From Eonycteris spelaea (lineage: Eukaryota > Chordata > Mammalia > Chiroptera > Pteropodidae): a stretch of 64,000 nt of DNA. This document shows, piece by piece, positions 1-11,944 of this stretch. The notes below the pieces were generated by a model that searched no databases, had not been told where the DNA came from, and saw nothing but the letters and a program-made list of their open reading frames with translations. How positions within the stretch are numbered: the first letter of the stretch is position 1; every line of letters begins with the position of its first letter. The stretch covers positions 1,178,001 to 1,242,000 of the forward strand of contig PUFA01000315.1 in assembly GCA_003508835.1 (NCBI GenBank), written 5' to 3'. The position numbers and the translations under genes were made by a program.

Positions 1-1500
1 GGCCTTAAGCAATTAATTAACACATATAATGGGCACTCTCAGTAGTTTGACCACATTTATGTCAATGTATATAGATGCAATGGTAAGTAATGCAGATGTA
101 AAACTATATAGTATTTTCTGGAGCAATGTGTCAAAATTAGCATAGTCTATAATAAATAATAGTTTGTTTATTATAGAGGCTCTTGTAAATTTTAGTAAAG
201 TAATAATATTCTTAGTTTCTTTATGTGTATGAGTTTATATAACTTTCCAAATTTTCAGATTCAGATTTAGAAATTATACTGTCAGTATATTTCCAGAAAT
301 GTAAGTATTTATACTTGAGGAAGAAAAAAGATATATTTGTACAAATTTATACAAGTTTAACATGTCAGCCAATAGCTAAGGGACTCAAGGCTTCAGGAGG
401 AATTATTTAAAATTAAACTAATTGAAGGGTTTATTTTAGTTAGTACACTGACAAGAAACTAAAATTCAGGGTTTTTTTTTTTTTTAAATGAGAAAAGACA
501 TAAGGTAAATAGTTTTGATTTTTGACTATCGAACCATAAATGAGTCATGGGAAGTGGAACATTTTTTTTTCTATGAGTGATCTACTAGTACATAAGAAAG
601 TTTCTTCGATTTGTTTCCCTTGTGCATTTATAGTTGTATTAACATTTTGTTTTGTTTTTTATCTTCTTAAATACCAAATATACCTGTCAGTTATAGGTAA
701 TCCAAGATGTATTTCTTCTAAGCCTATACTAATTTTTTTTTAAATGGGAAACATTCTTTGAAAAGTTAATAAAGTGTACATATATAAATGTACAATGGCA
801 AGTCTACAAAAATACTAGACATGTTTCTCCAACAAAACTTTTTAAAACCCCACAAAGTTCATCAAACAAAAATTATGAATTGTGATCTAAAATAAAAATA
901 TATATATATATAATCATTAATTATATGTTATTTAAAATTCATGGGATATTTATAGAATTTTAATATTCAAATATTAAAAATAGTATAATTTAAAACAGAA
1001 TTACATAATAATACATTTTGAAACAATATACATCTCTAATTAGATTTTTAAATTATTTAACATAAGTACATATAAATAGCATTACTATCATGTTTTCAAC
1101 ATTATCACTATAATATGGCTTTGAGCTTCTTTCAGACGGAATTAAAAAGTAATAATCAGATGCAATTTTTATTGCTTAATGGGGGAAACAGCTCAAAAAG
1201 GAAAAGAATCCTTGATCTTAGTGTTTAAAAAACCATGATCATCAGGGACTTGATTCTAGGGTTCTGAAACAGAAAAATACTTTCAAAGTAGTGGTTCCAT
1301 GGCAGACTTTGATAGCAATCCTAGACATAAGTTGGAGCATGACACCAAAATAAATTTCAATGTGTACAATTTTGGGAAGAGTCCTGAATAAATCTAGAAT
1401 TGATCTAGTCTGCATGTCCTTCAATGTACCCAGTAAAATATTTATCTCTTAAACAGAATTTAAATAAGAGGAAGTGCATTCTTAAGATTACATTAAATAT
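1..1500. other. Unassigned AT-rich DNA
   Basis: No repeat family, exon or RNA gene is recognised. The stretch is strongly AT-rich with short homopolymer runs and a small (TA)n tract near 900-911. The two short open frames here (540-743 plus, 1242-1424 minus) show no known protein similarity and fit chance. Confidence 0.6.
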
Positions 1501-1736
1501 TTTTTCTTTTTTTTTAATTTATTTTTTATTAAGTTTATTGGGGTAACATTGGTTAATACAATTATGTAATTTTCAGGTGTACATTATAATTTGACATCTG
1601 TATATTCTATTTTCTATTTACCACCCAAAGTTCAGTTTCCTTCAGCTACCATATATTTGATCCCCCTTACTCACATCACCCTCTCCCTATCCCCCTATAT
1701 TTTAAAGGCCTGACATTGTCATTACAAATTATCCCA
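1501..1736 (-). mobile_element. LINE-1 3' end, 5'-truncated, minus strand
   Basis: On the plus strand a T-rich stretch (1501-1530) is followed by the antisense of an L1 3' UTR: TTTATTGGGGTAACATTGG, then TTTCAGGTGTACA and a CACCCAAAG block. This order matches a family of Laurasiatherian (bat-like) L1 3' ends as I remember them. The T-rich start is the poly(A) tail read backwards, so the element lies on the minus strand. It ends abruptly at the pyrimidine-rich block near 1690-1710, a typical 5' truncation. ATATTTT occurs near both ends but is too simple to count as a convincing target duplication. Confidence 0.8.
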
Positions 1737-2062
1737 TTATGTTATAATGTAAATATGCATATAAAATTCAGGATTTTATGAAATGTTGGGAAAATTCCCA
1801 GAAATAGTTATAAGTAACTTTGTCATCAAAAATCAAGTAATCTTTAACTCTTACAAAGGACATTTACTATTGAGCTACTAAAATATCATTATTCGTCTTT
1901 GATATTTTAGTCTATACCAAATTGAAGACATTAATTTGTCACAGCATTAATTTGTTTTTTTTCTTAAGGATTCAACCAGACTAACCTTTTTTAAAGAGAC
2001 TAGGTAAACTACCTGTTAAAGATCACTATGATAAAGTAGCAAACAACATGTGTATATATACA
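1737..2062. other. Unassigned AT-rich DNA
   Basis: No recognisable repeat or gene. Ordinary AT-rich sequence between an L1 3' end and a microsatellite pair. Confidence 0.55.
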
Positions 2063-2113
2063 TGTGTGTGTGTGTGTGATGCCAAATTGGAATTAACACA
2101 CACACACACACAT
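2063..2113. repeat. Inverted microsatellite pair (TG)8 / (CA)8
   Basis: A (TG)8 run at 2063-2078 is followed, after a spacer of about 17 bases, by a (CA)8 run at about 2097-2113. The two arms are complementary and could pair as a hairpin or cruciform with a 16-bp stem. Both outer flanks are TATA-rich, which would extend the stem imperfectly. Confidence 0.85.
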
Positions 2114-2520
2114 ATGCATATATGCATTATAAAGTATATAGATGATAAAACATATATTAAAACTATATATGTAGTTCGATTGGTTCTGGCAAAACATATT
2201 TGGTCAAACTAATTTTTTTTTTTTTTCAGAAAGGATGTGTATCTAAGGGCATTAAAAAAATCTGTACACAGTGGCTGTCATAGTTAGGAAGCAATTTCCA
2301 AAAGTAACTACAAGGAATTAAGAACATTACTTAGAGGTATTTTTTTTTTTTCTGAAGACACCAGCCTGATTATATAGAAGTTTCTTTAAAATATTTGTGA
2401 AATGTCACTTTTTTAATACTAGAAGAAAATACATTCAGTTCTGTCTCACGTAGTGTTTAGGATGTCCTTTATGGAGTTAATTAAATAGATGAAACCTTAA
2501 AACATAACAAGGCAAAACAA

Positions 2521-2522
<2 letters not shown>

Positions 2523-2552
<30 letters not shown>
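2523..2552. repeat. (AC)15 microsatellite
   Basis: Uninterrupted AC dinucleotide repeat of 30 bases. Read on the minus strand it gives a Cys-Val pseudo-peptide that is not a gene. Confidence 0.95.
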
Positions 2553-2554
<2 letters not shown>

Positions 2555-2674
2555 TAACTGATTCTGAATAAAAACACAATCCCCATTTTAGGAAACATAT
2601 TAAGATTTGAAGATGTGATGGAGCATAAAGGTGTGAGATGCAAAGTCTAAGTGACCACCAAAGTTTGAGTGCCG

Positions 2675-2717
2675 AACACACACACACGCATACACACACA
2701 CACACACACACACACGC
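2675..2717. repeat. Interrupted (AC)n microsatellite
   Basis: CA repeat of about 43 bases with two CG-containing interruptions (ACGCAT near 2686 and ACGCAG at the right edge). It lies only 122 bases from the pure (AC)15 tract at 2523-2552. Confidence 0.92.
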
Positions 2718-3435
2718 AGGGATATAGGCATATGTGTGTATGTGTATTTATTTATGAATTTAATTAACATATACATTCATTCACTTTTCTTTTTTTGCCT
2801 TTGTAGTGTCTTGTTGACCACCAAGAATGTATTTCTTTTATCACAAGAGATCTTACACATAATATTTCTCAATATTATCTCTATTACTTACCCTCTTCCT
2901 TACATATAAGAAACGTTTGAGGAAATTTTGCTCAAAAAAAGTGACATTGACTTTTGAGGAAACTTAAACTGTGAAGGCTGAAGCAGTATGTGTTCTCAGC
3001 AGGCTGTCTTATTCCAGATATTTGTAATTTGGGTTGTAGATATTTTCTTTTTAAATTAAGGGGTTTTTTTCGCTTTGGAAAGGTATTCGTATTTGGGGGG
3101 TTGGGAGGAAGACATTGAATAAAAAGATATATGTTCTGACATATTTTACTTGTATCTTATAATGTTGTAATTAGGCAACTTTATCTATATTAAAGATCAA
3201 AACTTGCATGTGGGAAAGGATACCATAAACTACACTAAAAGACAAGTCATAAACCAGGATAAATACCTGTCATATAAAAGGAAAAATGTTAAAATCCCTT
3301 ATACACAAAGTCAAAATATAATTTAAAAAACACACAGGTAATTCACAGAAGGGAAAAGGCAAATGAGCATTCATTTTTTTGATTAACCAAAATTCTCAAG
3401 TGCTAACTCCATAGCAAACTATTCTAGATGGTTTC
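2718..3435. other. Unassigned AT-rich DNA
   Basis: No gene or repeat family recognised. It contains short T and A runs and a G-run near 3096-3105. Confidence 0.5.
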
Positions 3436-3439
3436 AAGC

Positions 3440-4660
3440 AGGGATTTAAAAAAAAGTGAGGGTGGGGGTGGAAAGAGAAAAAGCTCTTGAATTCATGGAG
3501 CACTTACTGTTTATCAGGGAGGGTTTGGGAAACAGACAATAAATAAACAATTGGATGTATAGTGCTCTAAATGGTGATGTGTCTTCAAGTAAAATTAGAC
3601 AGAGCCATAGGAACAGAGAGGGCGGAGGTGAGGAATATTTCAGTGTGACCAGATAAGGCCATGTTTATAAGGTGATGTTTAATTAGTGGACTGAAATGAG
3701 TGAGGGGGTGAACCACATTGATGTACAGCAAAACAGAAGGAACAAGAAGTGCAAAAGCCCAGGGTGTAACCATGATTTTTTTGTTCAGTATGACAGGAAA
3801 AGAATAAGCTTATAACTAGAAATCATAGGTGATGTCAGAAGGGTCGCTGGGCCCAGATCTTGTAATGTTTTGCAAACCACTGTAAGGGTTTGTGCTCTTG
3901 ACTGTGAGTGAGATGAAAGCCATTGGAGGGTTTTGAGCAGTCATCATGCAGATTACATTAAAATACATGAAATTATTTGAACATCCTGAAAGTATAAGTA
4001 TAGTAAAGAGGAGGTCTGGGGACTGCCAACTTTTAAGTCAGTGAGTGAAAGTATTAGCAAAGGAGATTAAGAGACAGTAGAAGTAATGTGGGAAAAGCAG
4101 CAAAAGACAGTTAAGCCAAAATCAAGGAAGTAAAGTGTTTCAGGGAGGAATTAGTTAAGATGTTTCTAATTATTTTGATGGTTTAAGTAAGATGAAATCT
4201 GCAAATGGAGTATGTGATTTGGCAATGTAAAAGTCATTGGTGCCTTTTCCAAAAGCTGTTTGGAATGTGAGAGTAAGAGCTTTTGGGGTCAGGAGGATTA
4301 AGGAGCATATGTGAGGGGATCAGAATGAGTGAAGAGAAGCTACCATTTCAGGGAGGTTTGCTGTAAAAGGAAGCAGAGGAATGAGAAGATAATTGAGGGA
4401 GGTATAACATTAGGGCAAGGATTTTCTTAAGAAAGGCACAGTTATTGCTGTTTATATACAGATGTTCTCATAGCTACAATTAATATCAATTAGAAGGGCA
4501 AAAAAATGATAATGCAACAGATAGAGGGGATGATTTTTGGATCGATATTCTTAGGAAGGCAAGAAGAGATGGGAACTAATGTAAAGTAGAAGCTTGGCCT
4601 TAGAGAGAAGCAAAGGCAATACATCCATAGTATATGCTTCAGGGTCCTTGAAATAGATAT
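3440..4660 (-). mobile_element. LINE-2 (L2) remnant with decayed reverse-transcriptase segment, minus strand
   Basis: The plus strand carries the antisense of an L2 element in the expected order. Landmarks are ACAGACAATAAATAAAC in the 3' UTR (near 3534-3550), AGAAGTGCAAAAGCCCAG (near 3744), and a block close to GAAAGCCATTGGAGGGTTTT (about 3914). Further right lies antisense of the RT region, with GTCATTGGTGCC near 4231 and GGCCTTAGAGAG near 4595. The sense RT motifs remembered for this family (an AL.K.TND.H-like block and its upstream PISLLP-like block) are present only as decayed fragments. Some of the RT interior seems to be missing around 4130-4200. L2 amplified before the placental radiation, so heavy decay is expected. 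Confidence 0.72.
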
Positions 4661-4898
4661 CACACTCAAAATACATTGATTCAAGGATGGTTTATTCATA
4701 TAAGTGAATACAGGAAATAAAAAAAAAGAGAGTTAAGTTGTTACCAACCCTGAAACCAAAGTGACAAAATAAGGACGGGAGAGAATGCTGTTAAGTAGCT
4801 GCTAATGGAAGGTGATCCATTCATCATTGAATAAATCATAGTGAACGCATGTATGGCCTCTCTTACTGATTTTAAAATGCATGCATTTACTCTATATC
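4661..4898. other. Unassigned AT-rich DNA
   Basis: Sequence between the L2 and the MER5-like element. Nothing recognised. Confidence 0.45.
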
Positions 4899-5090
4899 AA
4901 ATTCTCTCAACTTTGTTTACACAATGAAATCACCTGGAAAAAAAACAAAAAAAATCAATGCCTTGAGTGCTATACCACCAGAGATTCTGATTTAATTGAT
5001 CTGGATCTGGCCAAGATGCAGAGATTTTTAAAAGTTGCCATATATATTTAACATGCAACCAAGTTTGTGTACAGTTGAAGAGTTTTGGCC
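4899..5090 (+). mobile_element. MER5-like hAT-Charlie non-autonomous DNA transposon
   Basis: Landmarks in order are TCTCAACTTTG, GAAATCACCTGG (4926-4937), AGATTCTGATTTAATTGAT (about 4982-5000), GATCTGG and AGATGCAGAGATTTTTAAAA. This matches the MER5A/MER5B core, where a 'CTCAAACTTT...ATCACCTGG...CAGATTCTGATT...GTCTGG' order is diagnostic. The terminal inverted repeats are eroded and no 8-bp target duplication can be read with confidence. These elements carry no protein and were mobilised by Charlie-type transposase in early mammals. Confidence 0.75.
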
Positions 5091-8000
5091 TTGAAGAACA
5101 TCAATAATATTTAGTCAAAAAGCAAGTTGATATTAACAAGTTTAATAATAAATATGATTTGATTTAATATTTATAAATTTTGAAAATAAATGCTATTTAT
5201 ATCTCTATCACATTTATTTGTGATATATAGGTCAATGTGTGTGCAATGGTGATGAAAGTGAAAGTAGAAGAGTTTTGTCTCTTGCTCTTCTTTGATATTA
5301 AATTAAACGTAATATTTATGTAATTTGGAAGAAAGTATGTAATGCTGTACAAACAATTATATCAGATTGAATTAAAAAGAAAATAAAATAATTGACCTAT
5401 AAAACCATCATCGACTAATGTCTTTTATTGGCTGTTTCTCTGAAAACATAAAATAGCTATTCAATACATATTGATTTGTTTAAAAGGGTAACCGATCATT
5501 TCATAAGCTTCGAGTCTTCTTACTTCATCGTAAATACAACTATCTAGTTTTATTCCCATTTCTGTTTATACTTTTAGCAGTGTTCAATTTGCTCTTAATT
5601 ATTTCAAAACAAAATTGCTTTGGCATTGTAACCTATATTGCATTCACCTTTGCATTTTACTTATACTTGGTATTTCAATCTAATTTTTTATCTTTTTTTT
5701 TCAAAAAGCATATCTTCAGGTCTTATTATTTTAATAAACTAGAAAGGAAATTTATTCCATATTTTTCCTATTTCACATTTCCCTTCTGCATTTAGCATGA
5801 TTTCCCTGTTTTTTTATATGCAACCTGGAATGCCTACATGTATGTATGGATGTGTTCTCATAAGTGTGCATATTTGTTTGTGGGTATGTCTGTTTACTTA
5901 TATTTGATTGAGTCCTAGCTAGTGTTTTCTCAAAATTGTGTAAGTTCTTCCTTGCTATCCTATTCCTATACCAACTTCTTTTTATATTTCTCTTCTGAGA
6001 ACTTAAGCCAAAGCTCAGCTTGTGAAACATACCTCTCTCACCTCAGATTACTAACCAAAAGACATTCATAAACTTGGCGACAATCTCAGCATACAGAACT
6101 CCTTACTGTTGCTACTTCTTACTGATTACAGTGTAGCTCTCTGTCAAGGGCTAACTTTCAGAAATGACTTCTTATTTGGTTCATCGTCTATGCCAGTGTC
6201 ACAGCAGGCATGGTGTCTTTCTTGATGCCACTGATCTCTTTAATCTTTCCTTATTTTAACCATTTCTTGTATTCTGGGACATCAAATGCAGAAACATCCA
6301 AGTACTCCTAACTTCATGTGACAAAATTAACTTGAAGTCACGTGGGTAGAGTGTATTATCCAGGGATTCCTCCTTATATGTTTTGCGATTATTAAGGTTT
6401 TTCTGCATTTTGTTGCTGGAACCTTTATTTGTATATTTGGGGTCTTCCACTGAAGTTGACTGTGATTGCCAGCATCTCAGATTTGTTTCTTCAACTTGAA
6501 TTCTACAAGAACTTTTACATTTACTTCCTATCAAGGGCACGCCCTTAACATCTAATAACAATCTGCTTGTTTAGCTGTTGTAAAACCCCTCTTGTACACT
6601 GAGGTACAACTGCTTTCAAATTCTTCTCATCAATGATATAAAACAAATGCCAAGTGGTATGCTTAGTGCTTACTTCCACCTCCAGTCTTCCTCCTGAAAC
6701 GTCATCTCTGTGATTCCCTAAATCTTTACTGGCCACGTAGTTTTATAGAGGAATGGAAGTTATATAAGCCTGCATTCATTATCTTTTCCAGCCTTGTTCA
6801 GTGGCAACATATATCCCATGATTTCATTGATGGTTTGTAATTTCTAGTACAATTTCCTATTTTCTTATGTTTTTCTACAATTCTCTTCTTCCATATGCCT
6901 TCGATATTTCAGTACAATACTGAAAGAAGGGACAGAGGTAAGCAGTATACATATATTATCATATAGCTTGGAAGTCTGGAATTATCTCCACAAAATTAGG
7001 TCGTTACTTTAAAATTCTAAATATGGATTTTATTTTGAGACATTATTGAATCTTAAAACCTTGCTATATTCTTAGTTGAACATCTGCATTAAGTTGTTTA
7101 TAACCCGCTGGCTCTTTTCATAATTTGATTGCATATGAATTAACAACTCTATTCAGGTCACAACCAGAAGTAAATAGTTTTATTTTGATTTAATCACACT
7201 TCCTTAAATTGTGAAAGTGATTTAGACTTAACTTTTCATATTCAATAAAAGTTCCTTCTAATGCTGACATCAGCCTAAGAATCTTGTCTATTTTAATGCA
7301 CCTATACATTGACTGACTAATTTTTAGGTAGGGTGATACTGCCACCACTGTTTCATGGCTCCATATTGTAGGAGCACTTTCCCATTCCAGTAATGGACCA
7401 ATATAGTTTTTATGGTTGGTGGTGGCTTTTATGAAAGTCCCAAGGGTAAGGGCCCTTCTAACATGGTTTTACCATCCATTGGGTCCTCATTGTCATCTGT
7501 TTCTAATTGCAGAAGACTAAAGAGACTGCGTAGTAGACATACATACTTCCTAAAAGGTTTGGCCTTCAAATCGAGTATCATAACAGTTCTTTCTACTCAG
7601 ATTTCACTGGCGAAAACCACTTCAAAAGACTGTTAATTGACTTCTCACTACAAAGCAGTAGTGTATTCACTAAAAAGCAAAGTCAAAATGAAAACAAAAT
7701 GATAATGCATCTGTAAGTAAGTTATTAGATTATTGTTGACAATAAGAGACTGAATTGTTTTCTTCTAGGAGGGTGAAATTTAACCACATCAAAGAAACCT
7801 GCAAACTAGTTCTAGCATTCTCAGTAAAAACAAAAGTGACCACAAAAAAAAGTAGGAAGAAGTATTCAGATAATGGATTGTCTTGATAGGATAATGTATG
7901 CATCATTATTCTTTTCATCTTGCACTTCCGAGGTACTGTGATTTTCAAAGAGAAATTATGCATGTCGGTAAAGAAGTATCCATAATGACAACATTCATGT

Positions 8001-9245
8001 GCTCAAAGGGGCCACCTATGTTTACTAAGAAGAAAATAGGTAGAATCCATTTAGTTTTCTACTTCACATTCTAAATGACTGAGAAATTTCCCCTCTTCTT
8101 CAATATGACCCATTGGAAATAGGACTCAAATAAATAATAATTGAACTAATCTGGAAAAGTGGTCCTCAATTTGTTTCTATATCAACTACCACAATAGTTC
8201 TCTGATATTTCAAATAGTTCTGCAGAGTGTAAAAAGCAGTAGCCTCTAAATATTGGTACCAGAATGTACTACATGCCCAATATAGATTTGACAAAATGGA
8301 TCAAATATGAGGTTCAGTATTGTCCTGCATTTTCAGCTTCAAGCAGAAGTGTATATATCTGCTGTTTAAATAGTCCCTTGTTTTCAAAATCCAAGCATTT
8401 GTTGAATAACTTAAAATATTCGTCATATATAACTTTTTAAAATTTTATACTATTATATTTTTGGAATATATAGAAGAGTAAATGGATTAATGAGAGCTAT
8501 TAAGAAAAGAAAGATAAGTTAACCTATAGAAATTGTTGTGAAACATACTATATTTTAATTAGATAAAACAAATAATAATCTTAATTTTTATTTGTGACTA
8601 TTTTCTAGATTACAAACAATGATATTTGACTTCTAACAGTCTGTCTTCCTTAGGGTATTTAGTTTAAGAATTCCAAGTTTTAAAAGTGATTTTTAAGCTA
8701 TTTCATTTAATTGAAGATACAAGCAAACAAAAAAAATTGAAGACAACTTCCACCTATTTTCTCGGCTAGAGATAAGAGCTTTTTCATTATTCCAGAGTTA
8801 ATTTACAAATATAAAACATGTGTATATTTTAAATGTGCCTTTTAAAAGAATGGGCTCATTCTTTCAAATGACTCAATATTTGATTCTATGTAGTACCATT
8901 AAATGTTGAATACGTTCTCTATTGATATGTTTTTTGTTATTGTTGTCGTTGCTATTTTCAGACTTTGTGATCACAATGCAGATTAAATACTTCTTTTCAA
9001 AATTATCATTTTACACATATGTGTGGATATCTATAAAATAAATTTATCACAGTATGATTCTGGAGGCTAAGGGTTTATGCTTTGGAAATTTTATTGTTAT
9101 ATTGTTTTCTATTAATGTAAGTGTCTCACAAATAAAATTAGTGAAATAAACTAGACACAAAAGAATACATATTCTTCCATTTTATTTATGTAATACTCAA
9201 AAGCAGAAAAACTTTACACTGTCAGAAGACAGCCATAATTGATTA
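5091..9245. other. Unassigned 4.1-kb AT-rich block
   Basis: No gene, RNA or repeat family is recognised. Between 5773 and 6736 the minus strand has three neighbouring open frames of 63-101 codons (5773-6030, 6256-6561, 6545-6736). I see no known domain in them, and stops and frame changes separate them. A small perfect hairpin, TTTCAGTA-CAA-TACTGAAA, lies near 6908-6926. The plus-strand frame at 7412-7636 (74 codons) is likewise unrecognised. Confidence 0.45.
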
Positions 9246-9249
9246 GCTT

Positions 9250-9430
9250 TGGAAAGGTTTGAAAGGACTAGTTTGGGAGAGGGCACAATGGGATTTCCTG
9301 GAGACTGATAATGTTCTGTCTCTTGATTTGAGTGGTAGTTAAATGCTGTTAGTTCTTAATGATACACCAAAATCACACTTATAATTCCTTTACTTTATGT
9401 ATACTAGACTTAAAAAATGTTTATTAACAA
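9250..9430 (+). mobile_element. Old LINE-1 3' end, plus strand
   Basis: The run GGGAGAGGGCACAATGGGA, then TAATGTTCTGTCTCTTGATT, GAGTGGTAGTTAAATG and a closing A-rich stretch (9411-9420) follows the sense-strand 3' UTR of mammal-wide L1 families ('...AATGTTCT.TATCTTGATT.GGGTGGTGGTTA...'). No intact coding sequence remains. The subfamily cannot be fixed by eye. Confidence 0.6.
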
Positions 9431-9519
9431 GAAAATCTTGTAATACAATGAATGTCATTAATTTAATGAGACAGAATTCTTTTATATGTTTCAGAGCCAT
9501 TTTGTTTATTTTATTGAGA

Positions 9520-11160
9520 ATTATATATCAATTCCCTGGCTGATATTTCTGTCATTTCTAACTTGTTGTTTGCTAATTTATGGTATTTATATTTTTAAAG
9601 TTTATAGAGATATATTTATATAACACTGTACATATTTAAAGAGTAAAATGTGATAAGCCCCAAGAAATATATAAACCTATGAAAATCAGTTCTTTGCCTT
9701 TCATGTGGAACCCTTTGAGTTTTCTAAGTATAAAATTATTTCGTCTGCAAGACAAACAGTTCACTTTTTTTTCCTGCTCCAATCGTGAGCCTCTTATTTC
9801 TTTTTCTTAGATTATTACACTGGCTAGGACTTCTAGCACTGTGTTGAACAGGGTTGGTGAGACTGGACCTTATTTTACTTCATTGTTTCCAATCTTAAAG
9901 GGAAAAACATTCACATTCAGTGAGACAACATTAAATATGATGTTAGATGTAGTTGTATTGTTTAGTTTAAATGCCCTTTGTCAGGTTAAGACACTTCCAC
10001 CTCAAGTTTGCAGAGAGTTTCTTTACTTTTTTTCTAAAATCATGAATAGATATTAAATTTTATCAATGGCTTTTCTTATCTACTTTGTTAATGAATTAAA
10101 TTGATTGGTTTTTGATAGTTGAACAATCTTTCCATTGCTGAACTAAACTTGTCATGATGCAATCCTTTCCATTGCTGAACTAAACTTGTCATGATGCAAT
10201 CCTTTTTATATATTTTGGATGTTGTTTAATCATACTTTGCTAAGGATTTTTGAGTAATTTTTTGGTAAAATTTTCTAGTGAAAATATATGGGCCTAGAGT
10301 TTTCTTTCTTGGGATACTTTTGATTAGACCATCAAAATTTTAAAAGATATAGGACTAAGCTGATTATCTACTTTTTCATAAGTGAACATTGATTGTATCT
10401 TTTGAGGAATTATTTGTTCATTTATTCTAAGCTGTAGACTTTATGGGTGAGAGTTCTTAGTAATATTCCCATATTACCATTTTAATGTCCCTGGCATCAT
10501 AGGTGATATTTCCTCTTTTATTCATAGTACTGGTAAATTTGTTTTAACTTTTTAAATATTTTTAAGCAAATCAGTTTTCAGTTTGATTAAATTTATTTTT
10601 TGTTTTCAAGGATATTGATTTCTGCTTTAATTATTATTTATTTTCTTCTGTGAGCTTTGTGTCTATTTTGCTCTCCTTTCTCAGTTTTTTTCTTTGTACT
10701 TTGGACTCTTAGGTAACAATATTGTGGCCTTTCTTATTTTTCAACATAAAAATTAAATACCACACATTTCCCTCTAAGCTGTGCTCTAGTCGTATGACAT
10801 AAATTGTGCTAATTTTAATTTCATTAACTTCAAAATATTTTTTTGTTTTCCTTAAAACTTAATCTTTGACACATGAGGTATTTTAATGTGTGTCTCTCAT
10901 ATCCAGATATTTGAGATTTTCTATAAGTCTTTAGTTTTTGATTTCCAGTTTAATTTTGTTATGATCCAGGAACATATTTTTGTAGTTTCTATTCTTTCAA
11001 ATTTCTTAAGGTTTGTTGTATAGTCAAAATTCCGTGTTCACGTTAACTTAAAAAGAATGCTTATTTTACTTTTTTTGAGGAAGAGGTCTATAAATGCACA
11101 TTAATACATACTCTTTGACTTTTTAATTTGCAGATCAGTTGAGATAAATTGAATATGTTA
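9520..11160 (-). mobile_element. Old LINE-1 ORF2 fragment, minus strand
   Basis: The plus strand reads as antisense L1 ORF2 over about 1.6 kb. Landmarks are ACTTCTAGCACTGTGTTGAA (9829-9848), AAATTTTATCAATGGCTTTT (10054-10073), TTGCTAAGGATTTTTGAGTA (about 10236), ATTTCCCTCTAAGCTGTGCT (10767-10786) and GTTATGATCCAGGAACATA (10958-10976). In L1 these fall in the RT domain and then in the region between RT and endonuclease, in that order. Stops and indels are frequent, so this is a dead copy. It carries an exact 37-bp tandem duplication (10132-10205), listed separately. Confidence 0.75.
10132..10205. repeat. Exact 37-bp tandem duplication inside L1 ORF2
   Basis: Bases 10132-10168 are repeated without change at 10169-10205; each unit starts CCATTGCTGAACTAAACTTG. 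The host L1 is old and diverged but the two units are identical, so the duplication is much younger than the insertion. Two units fit replication slippage or an unequal exchange. Confidence 0.97.
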
Positions 11161-11254
11161 TGAGCGATACCAGTATAGGAGTTACCTACAGAAGATGGAG
11201 ACTTACTAGAAGGTCCCAAGAGAAAACTGACTAGGTTATAGTACAGAACTATAA

Positions 11255-11372
11255 CCTGAGTGTTATTTACAAGGGTCTATATATTTTCAAACATCAAATT
11301 TTACACTTAAGATATGTACATTTTTCTGTTTTGCAAATTTGTCTGATTAAAAAAAAAAAAGCTGAAGGAGGC
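11255..11372 (+). mobile_element. LINE-1 3' end fragment with A-tail, plus strand
   Basis: CAAGGGTCTATATATTTTCA, then ACACTTAAGATATGTACATTT, then a tract of A residues at about 11349-11360, follows the order of an old L1 3' terminus ('GGGT.TATACATTTGTCAAAA...TACACTTAAAAT.TGTGCATTT...'). Only about the last 100 bases remain. Confidence 0.5.
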
Positions 11373-11944
11373 AAGGATAGGAATTTTCTCAGAACTTCTA
11401 AGGAGAATATATAACCTATATAATTTTAAAAGGAATGTGAGGATTTTTAAGTTTGTGTGTTTATTGATAATTCAAATCTGTGGTAACAATCTGGTGCTAA
11501 ATAAATATCAATGTCATGCCTCAAGTTTTGAAACCAAAGGAATAACTACTTTTCAGTTTCAAGTTGAAATCTCCTTTCCTAAAAATTCAATGACATAAAT
11601 TTAAAGAAAAAAAAATATTGTAGCATTGTCAAAACATAATAGTGTTAGCAACATCCTATTTGCCATCTCAGGTAATCAGAATGTAATAACCATGTTACAC
11701 TAAAAAAAGAGTATTCTGAAAATTATTTTTAGCCTCAGAGAGTTATCTATTTATTTTTTTCTGACTTTACCTTGTAAGTTCTTTTGGTATGATTATATGG
11801 CAAGACAAATGCAAATTACAAGGCAGTATCTGTCCACTTCTCCATCTCTTAATAATCATAAGACTTCATCTAGTTTATTCTTAATAATGTGCAACATTTA
11901 AAAATAGATAATATTTTAAGTTGTTAATCAGTTAAGGAAAAATT
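11373..11944. other. Unassigned AT-rich DNA
   Basis: Nothing recognisable. Ordinary unique-looking sequence. Confidence 0.5.

Noticed and set aside
1553..1590. Short tRNA-like or promoter-like boxes near L1 3' end
   Set aside because: The words belong to L1 3' UTR text. No A/B box spacing of a pol III gene was found anywhere in the window.
2481..2711. Cys-Val-rich minus-strand frame
   Set aside because: It is only translation of two CA microsatellites and the DNA between them.
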